Source: Lysinibacillus sp. OF-1
GTDB lineage: Bacteria > Bacillota > Bacilli > Bacillales_A > Planococcaceae
Reading direction: 5' to 3'
DNA: 64,000 nucleotides
Assembly: GCF_028356935.1 (NCBI RefSeq)
Contig: NZ_CP102798.1
Location: 3,472,001-3,536,000, forward strand
Each line of letters starts with the position of its first letter. Positions within the stretch are counted from its first letter, which is position 1. The notes beneath the pieces were generated by a model. The model had not been told where the DNA came from and ran no database searches. It worked only from the letters and a program-made list of their open reading frames with translations. The position numbers were made by a program, and so were the translations under genes. This document shows positions 26,724-37,052 of this stretch, in pieces.

Positions 26724-27920
26724 TCAATTTAAACTTTTGTTGTTTCCAATTGTAATCATTAGTGCGGAAACGAATCCGATACTAAGTGTGATAGCTAGAA
26801 GAAGAAAGGCTACAGCAAAGCTACCAGATTGTATCAAATAAACAGATATGAATGGCGCAACACTTGTTCCAGCAAATAAAATGACTGTATACATAGAGAT
26901 TGCAATCCCTCCCATATTCCAGCCTAACTGGCTAACAATTGTCACTAATGAAGGAACCGCAAGAGCAATCCCACTAACAAATAAAATACTAACGATCGTT
27001 AAACCAGCTATGGTTGAAAGAAAGCTCATCATGATTAGTGCGATAATCGAAAATGACAAGGCCATTTTCAGTACAAACAGCTCATTAAAGCGCTTTGCTA
27101 ATTTACCTGCAAATGGTGACATCACCATTCCTACTATCCCAAAGGCACGAATGTAAATGAGGTTCTGACTTTTCATACCAAAGGAATCACTCGTTAAATA
27201 TGCCCCCAAAATAATGTACATACTGACAAATGACATTAATAAAACAAATGCAATGATATAACTAAATATCAAATTTCTATTGGTGAAAATACTACCAATT
27301 CTCTTCAAGGGAGCCCATATATTTTTGGTTTCATTGTGAACGATTCCCTTCGGTAAGATCCACACGACTAACAAAGCAGTCATAGCATACACTACTGCAA
27401 GCACATAAAAGATGACGTGCCAATGACTATGTTCACTTACATATCCACTAAATACCTGACCAACTATACCCGCTACAAGAAATCCCGTACTAATAAAACC
27501 AACTGTCCCAACTTTTCGATCATTTGGAAAAACCTCAAGAGTATAAGCAAGCGCTACTGGTGAAAATGTAGCTGCCGCAAGCCCTTGTAATCCTCTCATT
27601 AGAAGAATAAAAGAAAAATCATTAACTAAACCTAGAAGTAACGTTATCACACTTAATGAAAAAAGCCCAAATACGATGACATTTTTACGTCCATATTTTT
27701 CTGATATTGCACCATAGAAAAAACACCCTAGCGCAAATCCAAGTGAAAAAACACTTGATGTAAAACCTGCTTTAGACAATGAAATATGAAAATAATCACT
27801 GAATAAACTAATAAGAGGTATTGTTAAATAGAGGCTCGACATCACCACCATACCTGTCCAGGCTAAAATAGTTGTCATTAAAGTATAATTTGCGCGATTT
27901 CCTGAAATTACAATGTTCAT
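26724..27920 (-). CDS. MFS transporter, 12-TM drug-efflux-like
   Basis: A 398-residue major facilitator protein with about 12 hydrophobic segments. Motif A is in GAISEKYGRKNVIVFG (about residues 71-86), and MRGLQGLAAATFSPVALAYT follows in TM4. The branch resembles YnfM- or Bcr-type exporters; the substrate is unknown. The start at 27920 follows AAAGGGTGA. It lies 90 bp downstream of a marR gene on the same strand. Its own candidate promoter contains a 13-bp palindrome that also occurs at marR, so it is probably repressed by that regulator. Confidence 0.88.
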   Translation of the reverse strand: MNIVISGNRANYTLMTTILAWTGMVVMSSLYLTIPLISLFSDYFHISLSKAGFTSSVFSLGFALGCFFYGAISEKYGRKNVIVFGLFSLSVITLLLGLVNDFSFILLMRGLQGLAAATFSPVALAYTLEVFPNDRKVGTVGFISTGFLVAGIVGQVFSGYVSEHSHWHVIFYVLAVVYAMTALLVVWILPKGIVHNETKNIWAPLKRIGSIFTNRNLIFSYIIAFVLLMSFVSMYIILGAYLTSDSFGMKSQNLIYIRAFGIVGMVMSPFAGKLAKRFNELFVLKMALSFSIIALIMMSFLSTIAGLTIVSILFVSGIALAVPSLVTIVSQLGWNMGGIAISMYTVILFAGTSVAPFISVYLIQSGSFAVAFLLLAITLSIGFVSALMITIGNNKSLN

Positions 27921-27949
27921 TAAATAAATCACCCTTTTAGTTTGATTAG

Positions 27950-27977
27950 CTTATAGTTAGATAATCTAATTAAACAA
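27950..27977 (-). promoter_or_regulatory. MFS promoter candidate with palindromic operator in the spacer
   Basis: On the minus strand TTGTTT and TATAAG are 16 bp apart, and the palindrome TTAGATTATCTAA (27957-27969) fills that spacer. A bound dimer would exclude RNA polymerase. Confidence 0.6.
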
Positions 27978-27980
27978 CTA

Positions 27981-28012
27981 AAAATTAAACTGTATCAATA
28001 TAGCTACAGTTT
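27981..28012 (-). terminator. Hairpin overlapping the marR stop codon
   Basis: AAACTGTA / TACAGTTT with a 10-nt loop, followed on the minus strand by AATTTTTAG. It is probably a weak terminator that separates marR from the MFS gene. Confidence 0.5.
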
Positions 28013-28559
28013 AACGTTCCACCTTTAGTTTTCTTTGTATAGATTTTAATAATTTACTCACTAATTTCTCGAATACTTTTCGTTCATCAGGTTCCAAATC
28101 GATTAAATTAGAAGCACATGACGACCAATAAGTCGGTAAAACCTCAGCGATAAAAGTACGCCCTTCATCAGTTAAACTTACATAGATCTTCCTCCGATCT
28201 TCTTTACTATGATTCCGTACAACAAGATTTCTCTTTTCTAGCCAATCCAGCATTGATGTTGCTGATGCCCTCGTAATTCCCAATCGTTTAGCTAAAGCAG
28301 ACGGAGTCGCACGTCTCTCTTCATGTAGTGTCAGCAATAGTAATAAGTCCAATTTACTTTCTGTAATTCCAAAAGGAGCTAACTCATTGTCTGTTACATC
28401 TAAAACATGATCACTTAACCATAACAACATTAATCCCAATTTTGCATCTTCTTGATTTGTCTCACTTGAAGAGGACGCCTGAATCAGTTCAATATATGGC
28501 TCTACCCCTAACACTGGTAAATCATCTTCATTCGTGTACGTTTTCTTAAGTTTTGTCAT
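28011..28559 (-). CDS. MarR-family transcriptional regulator
   Basis: A 182-residue winged-helix repressor. The recognition region is TPSALAKRLGITRASATSMLDWLEKRNLVVR (about residues 104-134), followed by the wing HSKEDRRKIYVSLTDEG. The N-terminus is about 35 residues longer than a typical MarR protein. AAAAGGTGATTCA precedes the ATG. It lies upstream of an MFS transporter gene. A 13-bp palindrome overlaps its expected transcription start and recurs in the MFS promoter, consistent with autorepression and ligand-induced efflux (inference). The ligand is unknown. Confidence 0.9.
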   Translation of the reverse strand: MTKLKKTYTNEDDLPVLGVEPYIELIQASSSSETNQEDAKLGLMLLWLSDHVLDVTDNELAPFGITESKLDLLLLLTLHEERRATPSALAKRLGITRASATSMLDWLEKRNLVVRNHSKEDRRKIYVSLTDEGRTFIAEVLPTYWSSCASNLIDLEPDERKVFEKLVSKLLKSIQRKLKVER

Positions 28560-28574
28560 TGAATCACCTTTTAA

Positions 28575-28625
28575 TTAGATTATCTAACTATTAACCATTC
28601 TAACTATAAAATTAATCTAATGCAA
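28575..28625 (-). promoter_or_regulatory. marR promoter candidate and palindromic operator
   Basis: TTGCAT (28620-28625), 17-bp spacer, TAGAAT (28597-28602), read on the minus strand. The palindrome TTAGATAATCTAA at 28575-28587 covers about +3 to +16, a typical repressor position. Confidence 0.6.
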
Positions 28626-29007
28626 GCACTTTTATTTCCACAAATTTCTTCAAAATAAAGCCACTATTTTTTAGCGCAGACGTATTTCATTATAACGAAC
28701 AATAATTATTCCCCTCTCATATGATGACAATCTTATGTACTTTAAAATAGTAATTACACCGTTTCAAAATAACATAATCACTACCTTAATAATAAAAACA
28801 AAATATCAGTTATTTACTATTCAACTACTCATAAAAATAGAACCATTTTCTAAAAAATATATTTTACTTTCATAGTAAAATATTTTTCAAACTACATTAA
28901 ATTCAATATTCTTATACAAAACTACTTTCTAAACACCCTTTCAACACCTTAACTTTTTTGTGAAATAATAACATGAATAAAATGAACAATTTTAATAAAA
29001 ATACGAG
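28626..29007. other. AT-rich intergenic stretch upstream of the alcohol dehydrogenase
   Basis: About 380 bp of very AT-rich sequence with many stops in all frames. I see no gene, no clear hairpin with a T-run and no convincing cre site. It may hold regulatory sites for the dehydrogenase or be decayed sequence. Confidence 0.4.
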
Positions 29008-29036
29008 TTGAACTTTTACAAAAAATAGAATACGAT
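29008..29036 (+). promoter_or_regulatory. Promoter candidate for the Fe-alcohol dehydrogenase
   Basis: TTGAAC, 17-bp spacer, TACGAT; predicted start about 55 bp before the ATG. The -10 matches only four of six positions. Confidence 0.4.
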
Positions 29037-29099
29037 GAATTCCGAAAGGTGGTTCACCATCATTCAAGCAATAATAATTTTTTAAAAGGGGTTGGAAAT

Positions 29100-30305
29100 A
29101 TGTCAGACGTTCTAAAGCAATTTGTTATGCCGAAAACAAACTTATTTGGACCTGGAGCAATTCAAGAAGTTGGTAAACGCTTAAACGATTTAGAAGTGAA
29201 AAAGACATTAATCGTAACAGATGAGGGATTACACAAATTAGGTCTCTCAGAACAAATTGCAAACATCATTACAGCTGCTGGAATCGATGTAGCAATTTTC
29301 CCTAAAGCAGAACCAAATCCAACAGATCAGAATATTGAAGATGGTGTAGCAGTATATCATGCTGAAAACTGCGATTCCATTGTTTCTCTTGGAGGAGGCA
29401 GCGCACACGATGCAGCAAAAGGTATCGGACTTATTGCTTCGAATGGTGGACGCATTCATGACTATGAAGGCGTTGACAAATCACAAAATCCATTGGTGCC
29501 ATTAATTGCGATCAATACAACTGCTGGGACAGCAAGTGAAATGACTCGATTCACAATTATTACAGATACAGCACGTAAAGTGAAAATGGCCATTGTTGAC
29601 AAACATGTAACACCGTTATTATCCATTAATGACCCCGAGCTTATGATTGGCTTACCACCGGCTCTAACTGCGGCTACTGGCGTAGATGCATTAACACATG
29701 CGATTGAATCCTTTGTTTCTACTAATGCTACGCCAATTACAGATGCATGTGCTGAAAAGGTACTTCAACTCGTTCCTGAATTTTTACCGCGTGCTTATGC
29801 GAACGGTGCTGATTTAGAAGCGCGGGAGCAAATGGTGTATGCTCAATTTTTAGCAGGAATGGCCTTTAATAATGCATCGCTTGGCTACGTGCATGCGATT
29901 GCTCATCAATTAGGTGGCTACTATAATTTACCACATGGCGTGTGCAATGCTATTTTATTGCCACATGTTTGCCGCTACAATGTAACAGCACGTACAGAAC
30001 GCTTTGCTCGTATCGCTGAATTATTAGGAGAGAATGTGGAAGGATTAAGTAAACGTGATGCCGCTGAAAAGGCTATTACAGCTATTGAAAAGCTATCACA
30101 AGATTTAAATATTCCTAGCGGCTTCCGTGCATTGGGTGCAAAAGATGAGGATATCGAAATCTTAGCGAAAAATGCAATGTTGGATGTTTGTGCTGAGACC
30201 AACCCTCGTAAAGCAACACTAGAGGATATTAAACAAATCATTACTAATGCAATGGGGCCTCTTGCGAAAAAAGAGGAGTCACTCGAAGCGGTTGTCCTTT
30301 CTTAA
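29100..30305 (+). CDS. Iron-containing alcohol dehydrogenase (group III)
   Basis: A 401-residue NAD(P)-dependent dehydrogenase of the Fe-ADH family, close in type to Zymomonas AdhB. The nucleotide-binding GGGSAHDAAKG lies at about residues 97-107. The metal ligands are in GVDALTHAIESF (Asp/His, about 190-205) and HAIAHQLGGYYNLPHGVCNA (His residues, about 260-280). I start it at 29100 with AAGGGGTTGG upstream; the ORF extends 17 residues further without a site. It is monocistronic with a strong terminator. The likely role is reduction of acetaldehyde or other short aldehydes; the substrate cannot be read from sequence. Confidence 0.92.
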   Translation: MSDVLKQFVMPKTNLFGPGAIQEVGKRLNDLEVKKTLIVTDEGLHKLGLSEQIANIITAAGIDVAIFPKAEPNPTDQNIEDGVAVYHAENCDSIVSLGGGSAHDAAKGIGLIASNGGRIHDYEGVDKSQNPLVPLIAINTTAGTASEMTRFTIITDTARKVKMAIVDKHVTPLLSINDPELMIGLPPALTAATGVDALTHAIESFVSTNATPITDACAEKVLQLVPEFLPRAYANGADLEAREQMVYAQFLAGMAFNNASLGYVHAIAHQLGGYYNLPHGVCNAILLPHVCRYNVTARTERFARIAELLGENVEGLSKRDAAEKAITAIEKLSQDLNIPSGFRALGAKDEDIEILAKNAMLDVCAETNPRKATLEDIKQIITNAMGPLAKKEESLEAVVLS

Positions 30306-30340
30306 TCGAGGAATTCATATAAGCCTACCATGACAATAGA

Positions 30341-30371
30341 TGGAGAAAACGCTTGTTTTCTCCACTTTTTT
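30341..30371 (+). terminator. Terminator of the Fe-alcohol dehydrogenase
   Basis: TGGAGAAAAC / GTTTTCTCCA with a 3-nt loop, then CTTTTTT. Confidence 0.92.
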
Positions 30372-30391
30372 ATAGGTTCAGTATACATACA

Positions 30392-30420
30392 TTGTCTATA
30401 CTAGAAACTCTCGCTATACT
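30392..30420 (+). promoter_or_regulatory. Promoter candidate for the BtuF-like gene
   Basis: TTGTCT, 17-bp spacer, TATACT, about 30 bp before the ATG. Confidence 0.55.
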
Positions 30421-30449
30421 TTTCTTAAAAAGAATAGGAGAAAAACGAT

Positions 30450-31253
30450 ATGCGTTTAATTTCAATTTGTCCTAGCAATACAGAATTAGTCGCTTATTTA
30501 GGGCTGACAGACCAGCTCGTTGGTGTCGATGATTTTTCTGATTGGCCAGCTACGGTTAAAGATTTACCACAGCTTGGACCAGATTTATCCATTAATATGG
30601 ATGCATTAGAGGCATTACAGCCTGATCTTGTCCTAGCTTCCTTAAGTGTGCCTGGGATGGAAAGAAATATTGAAGCATTGAAAGAAAGAAAGATTCCCCA
30701 CATCATTTTTAATGCAAACTCACTAGAGGAGATTGCTCAGGACCTTCTGACACTTGGAAGAGCTTGTCATGTGGAAAAACATGCACAGGCCATCGCCGAA
30801 CAATACATGGATTCTATCGAAAAGATGCGTTCCATTGCACAGACTATCCAAAAGAAACCTACTCTTTATTGGGAATGGTGGCCCAATCCTATTTTTACAC
30901 CAGGAAAAATAAACTGGCTTACGGAAATTAGTGCTATTGCAGGTGGGGTTAATTTATTTCAAGATGTAGATCTTGCCAGTGTTCAAACGGATTGGGCAGA
31001 TGTCGTTGAGCGAAAGCCCGACTACATTATGATGGCTTGGGTAGGTGTAGCATTTGAGCGTATACAGCCTGCTAATTTATTAAAACGTCCACATGCTAAA
31101 GAGCTACATGCCGTTCAAATGAAACAGCTTCACGTAATGGAAGAATGGCTGTATTGCCGCCCCTCTCCACGGCTGATCGAAGGTGCCATAAAGCTTGCGA
31201 ACCTATTGCATCCTAAAGAATATAAACAGATAAAACCTCCAAGTTTCTTATAA
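30450..31253 (+). CDS. BtuF-like substrate-binding fold protein without a signal peptide
   Basis: A 267-residue protein of the periplasmic-binding family that binds cobalamin or ferric siderophores (PF01497 type). It opens at once with RLISICPSNTELVAYLGL, the first strand of the fold. It has LGPDLSINMDALEALQPDLVLAS and the conserved WEWWPNPIFTPG and ISAIAGGVNLFQD segments. There is no signal peptide, lipobox or TM helix, so it should be cytosolic, unlike a normal ABC receptor, and no ABC permease or ATPase genes are adjacent. AATAGGAGAAAAAC precedes the ATG. A cytosolic cobalamin- or corrinoid-handling role is possible (inference). Confidence 0.8.
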   Translation: MRLISICPSNTELVAYLGLTDQLVGVDDFSDWPATVKDLPQLGPDLSINMDALEALQPDLVLASLSVPGMERNIEALKERKIPHIIFNANSLEEIAQDLLTLGRACHVEKHAQAIAEQYMDSIEKMRSIAQTIQKKPTLYWEWWPNPIFTPGKINWLTEISAIAGGVNLFQDVDLASVQTDWADVVERKPDYIMMAWVGVAFERIQPANLLKRPHAKELHAVQMKQLHVMEEWLYCRPSPRLIEGAIKLANLLHPKEYKQIKPPSFL

Positions 31254-31256
31254 ATG

Positions 31257-31299
31257 AAAAAAAGCAATATCCCCCTGAACAAGAGGATGTTGCTTTTTC
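31257..31299. terminator. Bidirectional terminator between the BtuF-like gene and tyrS
   Basis: AAAAAAAGCAATATCC pairs with GGATGTTGCTTTTT (one G-U) around 11 nt, with T-runs on both strands. Confidence 0.88.
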
Positions 31300-31310
31300 A
31301 TTTATAGAAA

Positions 31311-32624
<1,314 letters not shown>

Positions 32625-32634
32625 TTATTTAAAT

Positions 32635-32880
32635 AAAAAAGTCCCTACACGCAAATAATTGCATGCAGGGACGTTAAGTTACAAACTAACGCGGTACCAC
32701 CCGGCTTGAAGATGTCATCCATCTTCCACTTCATTCAACCGCCTTTATCGCAGGCGCGCACGTCTAAGCTCCAAGCACGTAATTCGTCTCTACACTATGA
32801 CCAGTTTTCACCAACCACTGGCTCTCTAAACAGGGAATATAGATACTACTGCAAACTCTTCATCACTAGAAAACTATAAA
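32635..32880 (-). ncRNA. T-box leader of tyrS
   Basis: Read on the minus strand it has the stem I region, the antiterminator T-box GGGTGGTACCGCG (plus-strand 32691-32703) and an intrinsic terminator at 32635-32672 (GTCCCTGCATGCAA / TTGCGTGTAGGGAC, then TTTTTT). A TAC triplet in GAATTACGTGC (plus-strand 32779-32781) is the plausible tyrosine specifier. Uncharged tRNA-Tyr would stabilise the antiterminator and turn tyrS on. Confidence 0.95.
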
Positions 32881-32884
32881 CATA

Positions 32885-32912
32885 ATTCTATATGAATCTA
32901 TTTCAAAGTCAA
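32885..32912 (-). promoter_or_regulatory. Promoter of the tyrS T-box transcript
   Basis: TTGACT, 16-bp spacer, TAGAAT on the minus strand, a few bases upstream of the T-box leader. Confidence 0.65.
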
Positions 32913-32974
32913 TAACTATGTTCGAGCTAAAACATTATGTGCTATAATAGACAAGATTTTAGGAGGTCGATACA

Positions 32975-35900
32975 TTGAAAGATTGGATTGAAAAAATCAA
33001 TGCGAAGATCGATGAATTACTTGAACAAAAATGGATGAAGAAATTACGTATTTCAGGTAGTGTTACCTGGAACTTATTTTTACTATTTTTAGTCTTTGCA
33101 TTGGTGGGCACTGTATTTGTCGGATCAGTTGGAGCTGGGTATTTCGCTTCTCTCGTAAAAGAAGAGCCATTACGCTCAAAAGAAGAGTTGCGCAATCAAA
33201 TTTTTAGTTATGAAGAAACCAGTGAAATTTATTTTGCCAACGATATTTATATTGGGAAGTTACGGACAGATTTGGATCGCCGTGAAACATCACTTAGCAA
33301 TGTAGCACCAGATGTTGTGAATGCTGTTCTAGCAACAGAAGATGAATATTTCCGCGATCATAACGGCATAGTACCAAAGGCGGTTGTTCGTGGTTTATTA
33401 CAAGATGTCACTAACTCTGCTACGCAAACAGGTGGATCTACCCTTACTCAACAGCTTATTAAAAACCAAGTACTAACAAACGAAGTATCCTATGAACGTA
33501 AAGCTAAGGAAATCTTACTGGCAATGCGTTTAGAACATTTTATGACGAAGGAAGAAATATTAGAGGCTTACTTAAATATTATTCCGTACGGTCGTAACTC
33601 TTCAGGTCGAAATATTGCTGGTGTTGAAACAGCCGCTGAAGGGATTTTTGGTGTGAAAGCTAAAGAATTATCTCTTCCACAAGCTGCTTACATAGCTGGT
33701 ATTCCACAGGCACCATTTGCCTACACACCTTTTACGAATACAGGTGAACTGAAAAGTGAAGAAGCTTTAAAACCGGGTATTGATCGTATGAAAACGGTAC
33801 TATATCGTATGAAAGAAGCTGGTTATATTGACGACGCGCAATACAAAGAAGCTTTAGATTATGAGATAGCGGCAGATTTCCGCGGACCAGAAATGCGTGC
33901 GGAGGATCGTTACCCATGGCTAACATATGAGCTTGAAGCTCGTGCAAAAGAAATTATTGCAGAGAAACTAGCAAAAGAAGATGGGGTTGACCCAGAACGA
34001 TTAAAAGCAGAAAAAAAACTAAAGGATAAATACACAATTTTAGCAGATCGTGATGTTCGTTCAAAGGGCTATCGTATTTACTCAACCATTAATAAAGATA
34101 TGTATGATTCCATGCAAAAGGCCGCGAAGGACTTCCAGTATTACGGTCATACGTATACTGGTAAAGGAAAAGATCCTGTCACTGGTGAAGAAATAGATAT
34201 TGAGATGCCTGTACAAGTGGGCAGTATTTTAATAGAAAATACTACAGGGAAAATTTTAAGCTTTGTCGGTGGTCGAGACTTTAAAACAACACAAGTAAAC
34301 CACGCTACACAGGCTTTTCGCTCTAACGGTTCTACTATGAAGCCATTACTTGTTTACGCTCCTGCTATAGAATATGGGGTAATCGGTGCAGGTAGCCCAC
34401 TCGTTGATGTGAAATTCTCGATTGGTTCCTGGAGTCCAAGTAACTATATTACGAGTGATGAACGAGGTCTTATTCCAGCTCGTGAGGCATTAGCAGACTC
34501 TCAAAATATTTCAGCGCTCCGTTTATATAATGACATTATTAATAGACGCCCTGCTGATTTATTAGTAAAAATGGGATTCACAAAATTACATCCTGATGAT
34601 TTTACAAACTTAGCAACGGGTATCGGTGCTTTAAGTGAAGGGACTACTGTTGAAGAAAACACAAATGCCTTTGCAACTTTTGCAAATGGTGGACAATTCA
34701 TTGATGCTTATATGATTGATCGAATTGAAGACCAAGAAGGAAATATTGTTTATCAACATGAAGTGGAACCTGTCCAAGTGTTCAGTCCCGAAACATCTTA
34801 TATCGTGACAGATATGTTACGTGATGTTCTAACGAAGGGAACAGGGACAATGGCACGAAATACGTTAAAATTCTCTTCTGATTTCGCTGCAAAAACAGGG
34901 ACTTCTCAAGAGTATAAAGATGTTTGGTTAGTTGGCTATAATCCAAATGTATCCCTTGGTGTTTGGATGGGGTACGATCAGCCTCGTACACTTTATGCAT
35001 TTAACAATACGTATTTACAGCCAAGTGTTCGTGTCAATAAGCTATGGGGCACTTTAATGAATGCTGTTTATGATGCAGACCCTCAATTAATTGATCCGCC
35101 GACAAGCTTTAAGGCGCCTAAAAATGTTGTGACTGCTTCATTCTGTGGTATTTCAGGTATGGCACCTTCTGCCGCTTGTGCAAACGCAGGTCTTGTACGT
35201 TCAGATTTATTTAATGCGAAAGTATTTCTACCGTCACAACCTGATGATAGCTTAGCATCTTCAAGTGTTGTAACGATTAAAGGAAAAACCTATAATGCTC
35301 TGCCAAATACACCAGCAGAATTTGTTAAATCAGGTGGTGCAGGCATTAATCAAGCATTTATCAAACGAATGCTAGGAAGACTTGGTGGTAACCCAGCTAG
35401 TCTATTACCAAAGAATTCAACATTGTCGAATTCATCTGTATCAGCAGTTGATTTCCCAGCGGACGATAGCCCACCAGCAGCTGTAACAGCTACAGTAAAT
35501 GGCTCGACATTATCATGGTCAGAGTCATCAAATGATGTTGTTGGTTATCGTATCTACAACGTTACGAATGGTGGTAACACACTTGTAACGTCTGTGCTAG
35601 AGTCAACACAAAGTATCTCTGTTGCTAGTGGACAAGCATATGTTGTGGTCGCTGTAGACATTACAGGTCTAACATCACCACAGTCTAATGTTGTTTCTAC
35701 TGGTGGTAGCGAAAATGAACCTGACCCAGAGGAAAACGAGCAAGAACCAATTCCACCAACAACGCCACCTACAAATGGCAATGGCTCTGGTAGTAACGGT
35801 AATGGTTCTAATAATGGGAATGGCTCTAATAATGGCAACGGCTCTGGTAATAACGGCAACGGCTCTAATAACGGCGAGGGCTCTGGTAACAATGGCAATG

Positions 35901-35983
35901 GAACTGAAAACCCGGAAGATGGCTCAAATGGAGGAGACAATGGCAACACCCCTCCTCCTGACACATCAACAACAAGACGCTAA
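32975..35983 (+). CDS. Class A penicillin-binding protein (PBP1-type) with FN3 domain and Asn/Gly-rich tail
   Basis: A bifunctional peptidoglycan glycosyltransferase and transpeptidase of 1002 residues. It has a short cytosolic start and one TM helix (about 32-58). The glycosyltransferase domain has catalytic Glu122 in ATEDEYFRDHNG and GGSTLTQQLIKN. The transpeptidase has the S453-T-M-K456 motif, SQN at 509-511 and KTGT at 640-643. A fibronectin-III-like domain follows (about 830-910, PPAAVTATVNGSTLSWSES), then a low-complexity tail rich in Asn, Gly and Ser. It starts at TTG 32975 behind TAGGAGGTCGATACA. Divergent from tyrS; monocistronic, with a strong terminator. Confidence 0.94.
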   Translation: MKDWIEKINAKIDELLEQKWMKKLRISGSVTWNLFLLFLVFALVGTVFVGSVGAGYFASLVKEEPLRSKEELRNQIFSYEETSEIYFANDIYIGKLRTDLDRRETSLSNVAPDVVNAVLATEDEYFRDHNGIVPKAVVRGLLQDVTNSATQTGGSTLTQQLIKNQVLTNEVSYERKAKEILLAMRLEHFMTKEEILEAYLNIIPYGRNSSGRNIAGVETAAEGIFGVKAKELSLPQAAYIAGIPQAPFAYTPFTNTGELKSEEALKPGIDRMKTVLYRMKEAGYIDDAQYKEALDYEIAADFRGPEMRAEDRYPWLTYELEARAKEIIAEKLAKEDGVDPERLKAEKKLKDKYTILADRDVRSKGYRIYSTINKDMYDSMQKAAKDFQYYGHTYTGKGKDPVTGEEIDIEMPVQVGSILIENTTGKILSFVGGRDFKTTQVNHATQAFRSNGSTMKPLLVYAPAIEYGVIGAGSPLVDVKFSIGSWSPSNYITSDERGLIPAREALADSQNISALRLYNDIINRRPADLLVKMGFTKLHPDDFTNLATGIGALSEGTTVEENTNAFATFANGGQFIDAYMIDRIEDQEGNIVYQHEVEPVQVFSPETSYIVTDMLRDVLTKGTGTMARNTLKFSSDFAAKTGTSQEYKDVWLVGYNPNVSLGVWMGYDQPRTLYAFNNTYLQPSVRVNKLWGTLMNAVYDADPQLIDPPTSFKAPKNVVTASFCGISGMAPSAACANAGLVRSDLFNAKVFLPSQPDDSLASSSVVTIKGKTYNALPNTPAEFVKSGGAGINQAFIKRMLGRLGGNPASLLPKNSTLSNSSVSAVDFPADDSPPAAVTATVNGSTLSWSESSNDVVGYRIYNVTNGGNTLVTSVLESTQSISVASGQAYVVVAVDITGLTSPQSNVVSTGGSENEPDPEENEQEPIPPTTPPTNGNGSGSNGNGSNNGNGSNNGNGSGNNGNGSNNGEGSGNNGNGTENPEDGSNGGDNGNTPPPDTSTTRR
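35774..35905 (+). repeat. NGNGS-type coding repeats in the PBP tail
   Basis: Degenerate short repeats of the form GGC/AAT/GGC/TCT/AAT/AAT encode NGNGSNNGNGS runs. They probably form a flexible, wall-spanning linker. Slippage in such DNA would make length vary between strains (inference). Confidence 0.8.
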
Positions 35984-36027
35984 TCTATGTTGCTTAGCAT
36001 AAAGCAATCGAATAAAACAATCTAGCT

Positions 36028-36077
36028 AAACAGACTTACTACATCATTACTTATGAATTGTAGTAAGTCTGTTTTTT
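36028..36077 (+). terminator. Terminator of the PBP gene
   Basis: AAACAGACTTACTAC pairs with GTAGTAAGTCTGTTT around about 17 nt and ends in a T-run. Confidence 0.92.
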
Positions 36078-36120
36078 TGTCATTATAAAGAGGACTACTA
36101 TTTTGAAGGGGTGGAAAAAT

Positions 36121-37002
36121 ATGAACATATTAGTTTTAGGAGGCACACGTTTTTTTGGTAAAAAGCTGGTGGAACTTTGTATTCAAAATGGACATGATGT
36201 AACGATTTTAACACGTGGTCAAAGCGGTAATCCCTTTGGTACAAATGTTAAGCAATTAGTGGCCAATCGTAATGATCGTGACGCTTTAGCACAGGCACTA
36301 GCTAATACTACATGGGATATTGTTTATGATAATATTTGCTATTCTCCCAACGAGGCACAAGCAATTTGTGAGCTATTAAAGGGGAAAACTAAAAAACTGG
36401 TTTTCACCTCTACTCTTTCAACCTATGAAGTAGATGGAAAGATGAAAAAGGAAGAAGACTTTGACCCATTCCAGTATCAAATTCGCATGGGTCAACAAGA
36501 GGAATTTTCTTATGGCGAGGGCAAACGACAAGCAGAGGCTGTCTTATTTAAAGAGGCTTCGTTCCCAGTTGTCGCTGTACGTTTTCCGATTGTGATGGGG
36601 GAACATGACTATACACATCGTTTACATTTCCATGTTGAACGTATTTTACAGGATCAACCGATCACTCTACCAAACATAGATGCAAAAATGAGCTATATTA
36701 CAGATGAGGAAGCAGCTGCATTTTTATATTTTACTGGTGTTACTCCTATAGAAGGTCCATACAACGCTACTGCGTCTGGTACTATATCACTTAAGGATCT
36801 AATAGCTATGATTGAAGAGATAAGTGGTAAGCGTGCAAAAATTTCACTTATTGGCGGAAATGAGGAATCACAGTCACCCTACGGAGTTCCTGCAGACTGG
36901 TATATGTCGAATGAGAAAGCAGAGAAAGCAGGATTTACATTTAGTCAGCTTGAAAAGTGGCTACCCGAATTAGTGAGCACTTTAGTAAAACAGCTCCAAT
37001 AA
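36121..37002 (+). CDS. NAD-dependent epimerase/dehydratase-like SDR protein
   Basis: A 293-residue extended/atypical short-chain dehydrogenase. It opens with the dinucleotide motif MNILVLGGTRFFGKKLVELC (GGTxFxG). It lacks the classical YxxxK in standard context, but has SYGEGKRQAEAVLF at about residues 130-143, where Tyr and Lys take the YxxxK spacing. I start it at 36121 behind AAGGGGTGG; the upstream TTG frame start overlaps that site. Such proteins act on nucleotide sugars or serve as NAD-binding oxidoreductases; the substrate is unknown. It is single, between the PBP gene and the convergent arg operon. Confidence 0.85.
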   Translation: MNILVLGGTRFFGKKLVELCIQNGHDVTILTRGQSGNPFGTNVKQLVANRNDRDALAQALANTTWDIVYDNICYSPNEAQAICELLKGKTKKLVFTSTLSTYEVDGKMKKEEDFDPFQYQIRMGQQEEFSYGEGKRQAEAVLFKEASFPVVAVRFPIVMGEHDYTHRLHFHVERILQDQPITLPNIDAKMSYITDEEAAAFLYFTGVTPIEGPYNATASGTISLKDLIAMIEEISGKRAKISLIGGNEESQSPYGVPADWYMSNEKAEKAGFTFSQLEKWLPELVSTLVKQLQ

Positions 37003-37052
37003 CTCTTTAACAACACAAGGCGGCTGGTACAAAAGGATTTTATCCAATGAAA

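Noticed and set aside
35554-35964. 136-codon open frame opposite the PBP tail
   Set aside because: A Pro/Leu-rich shadow of the Asn/Gly coding repeats.
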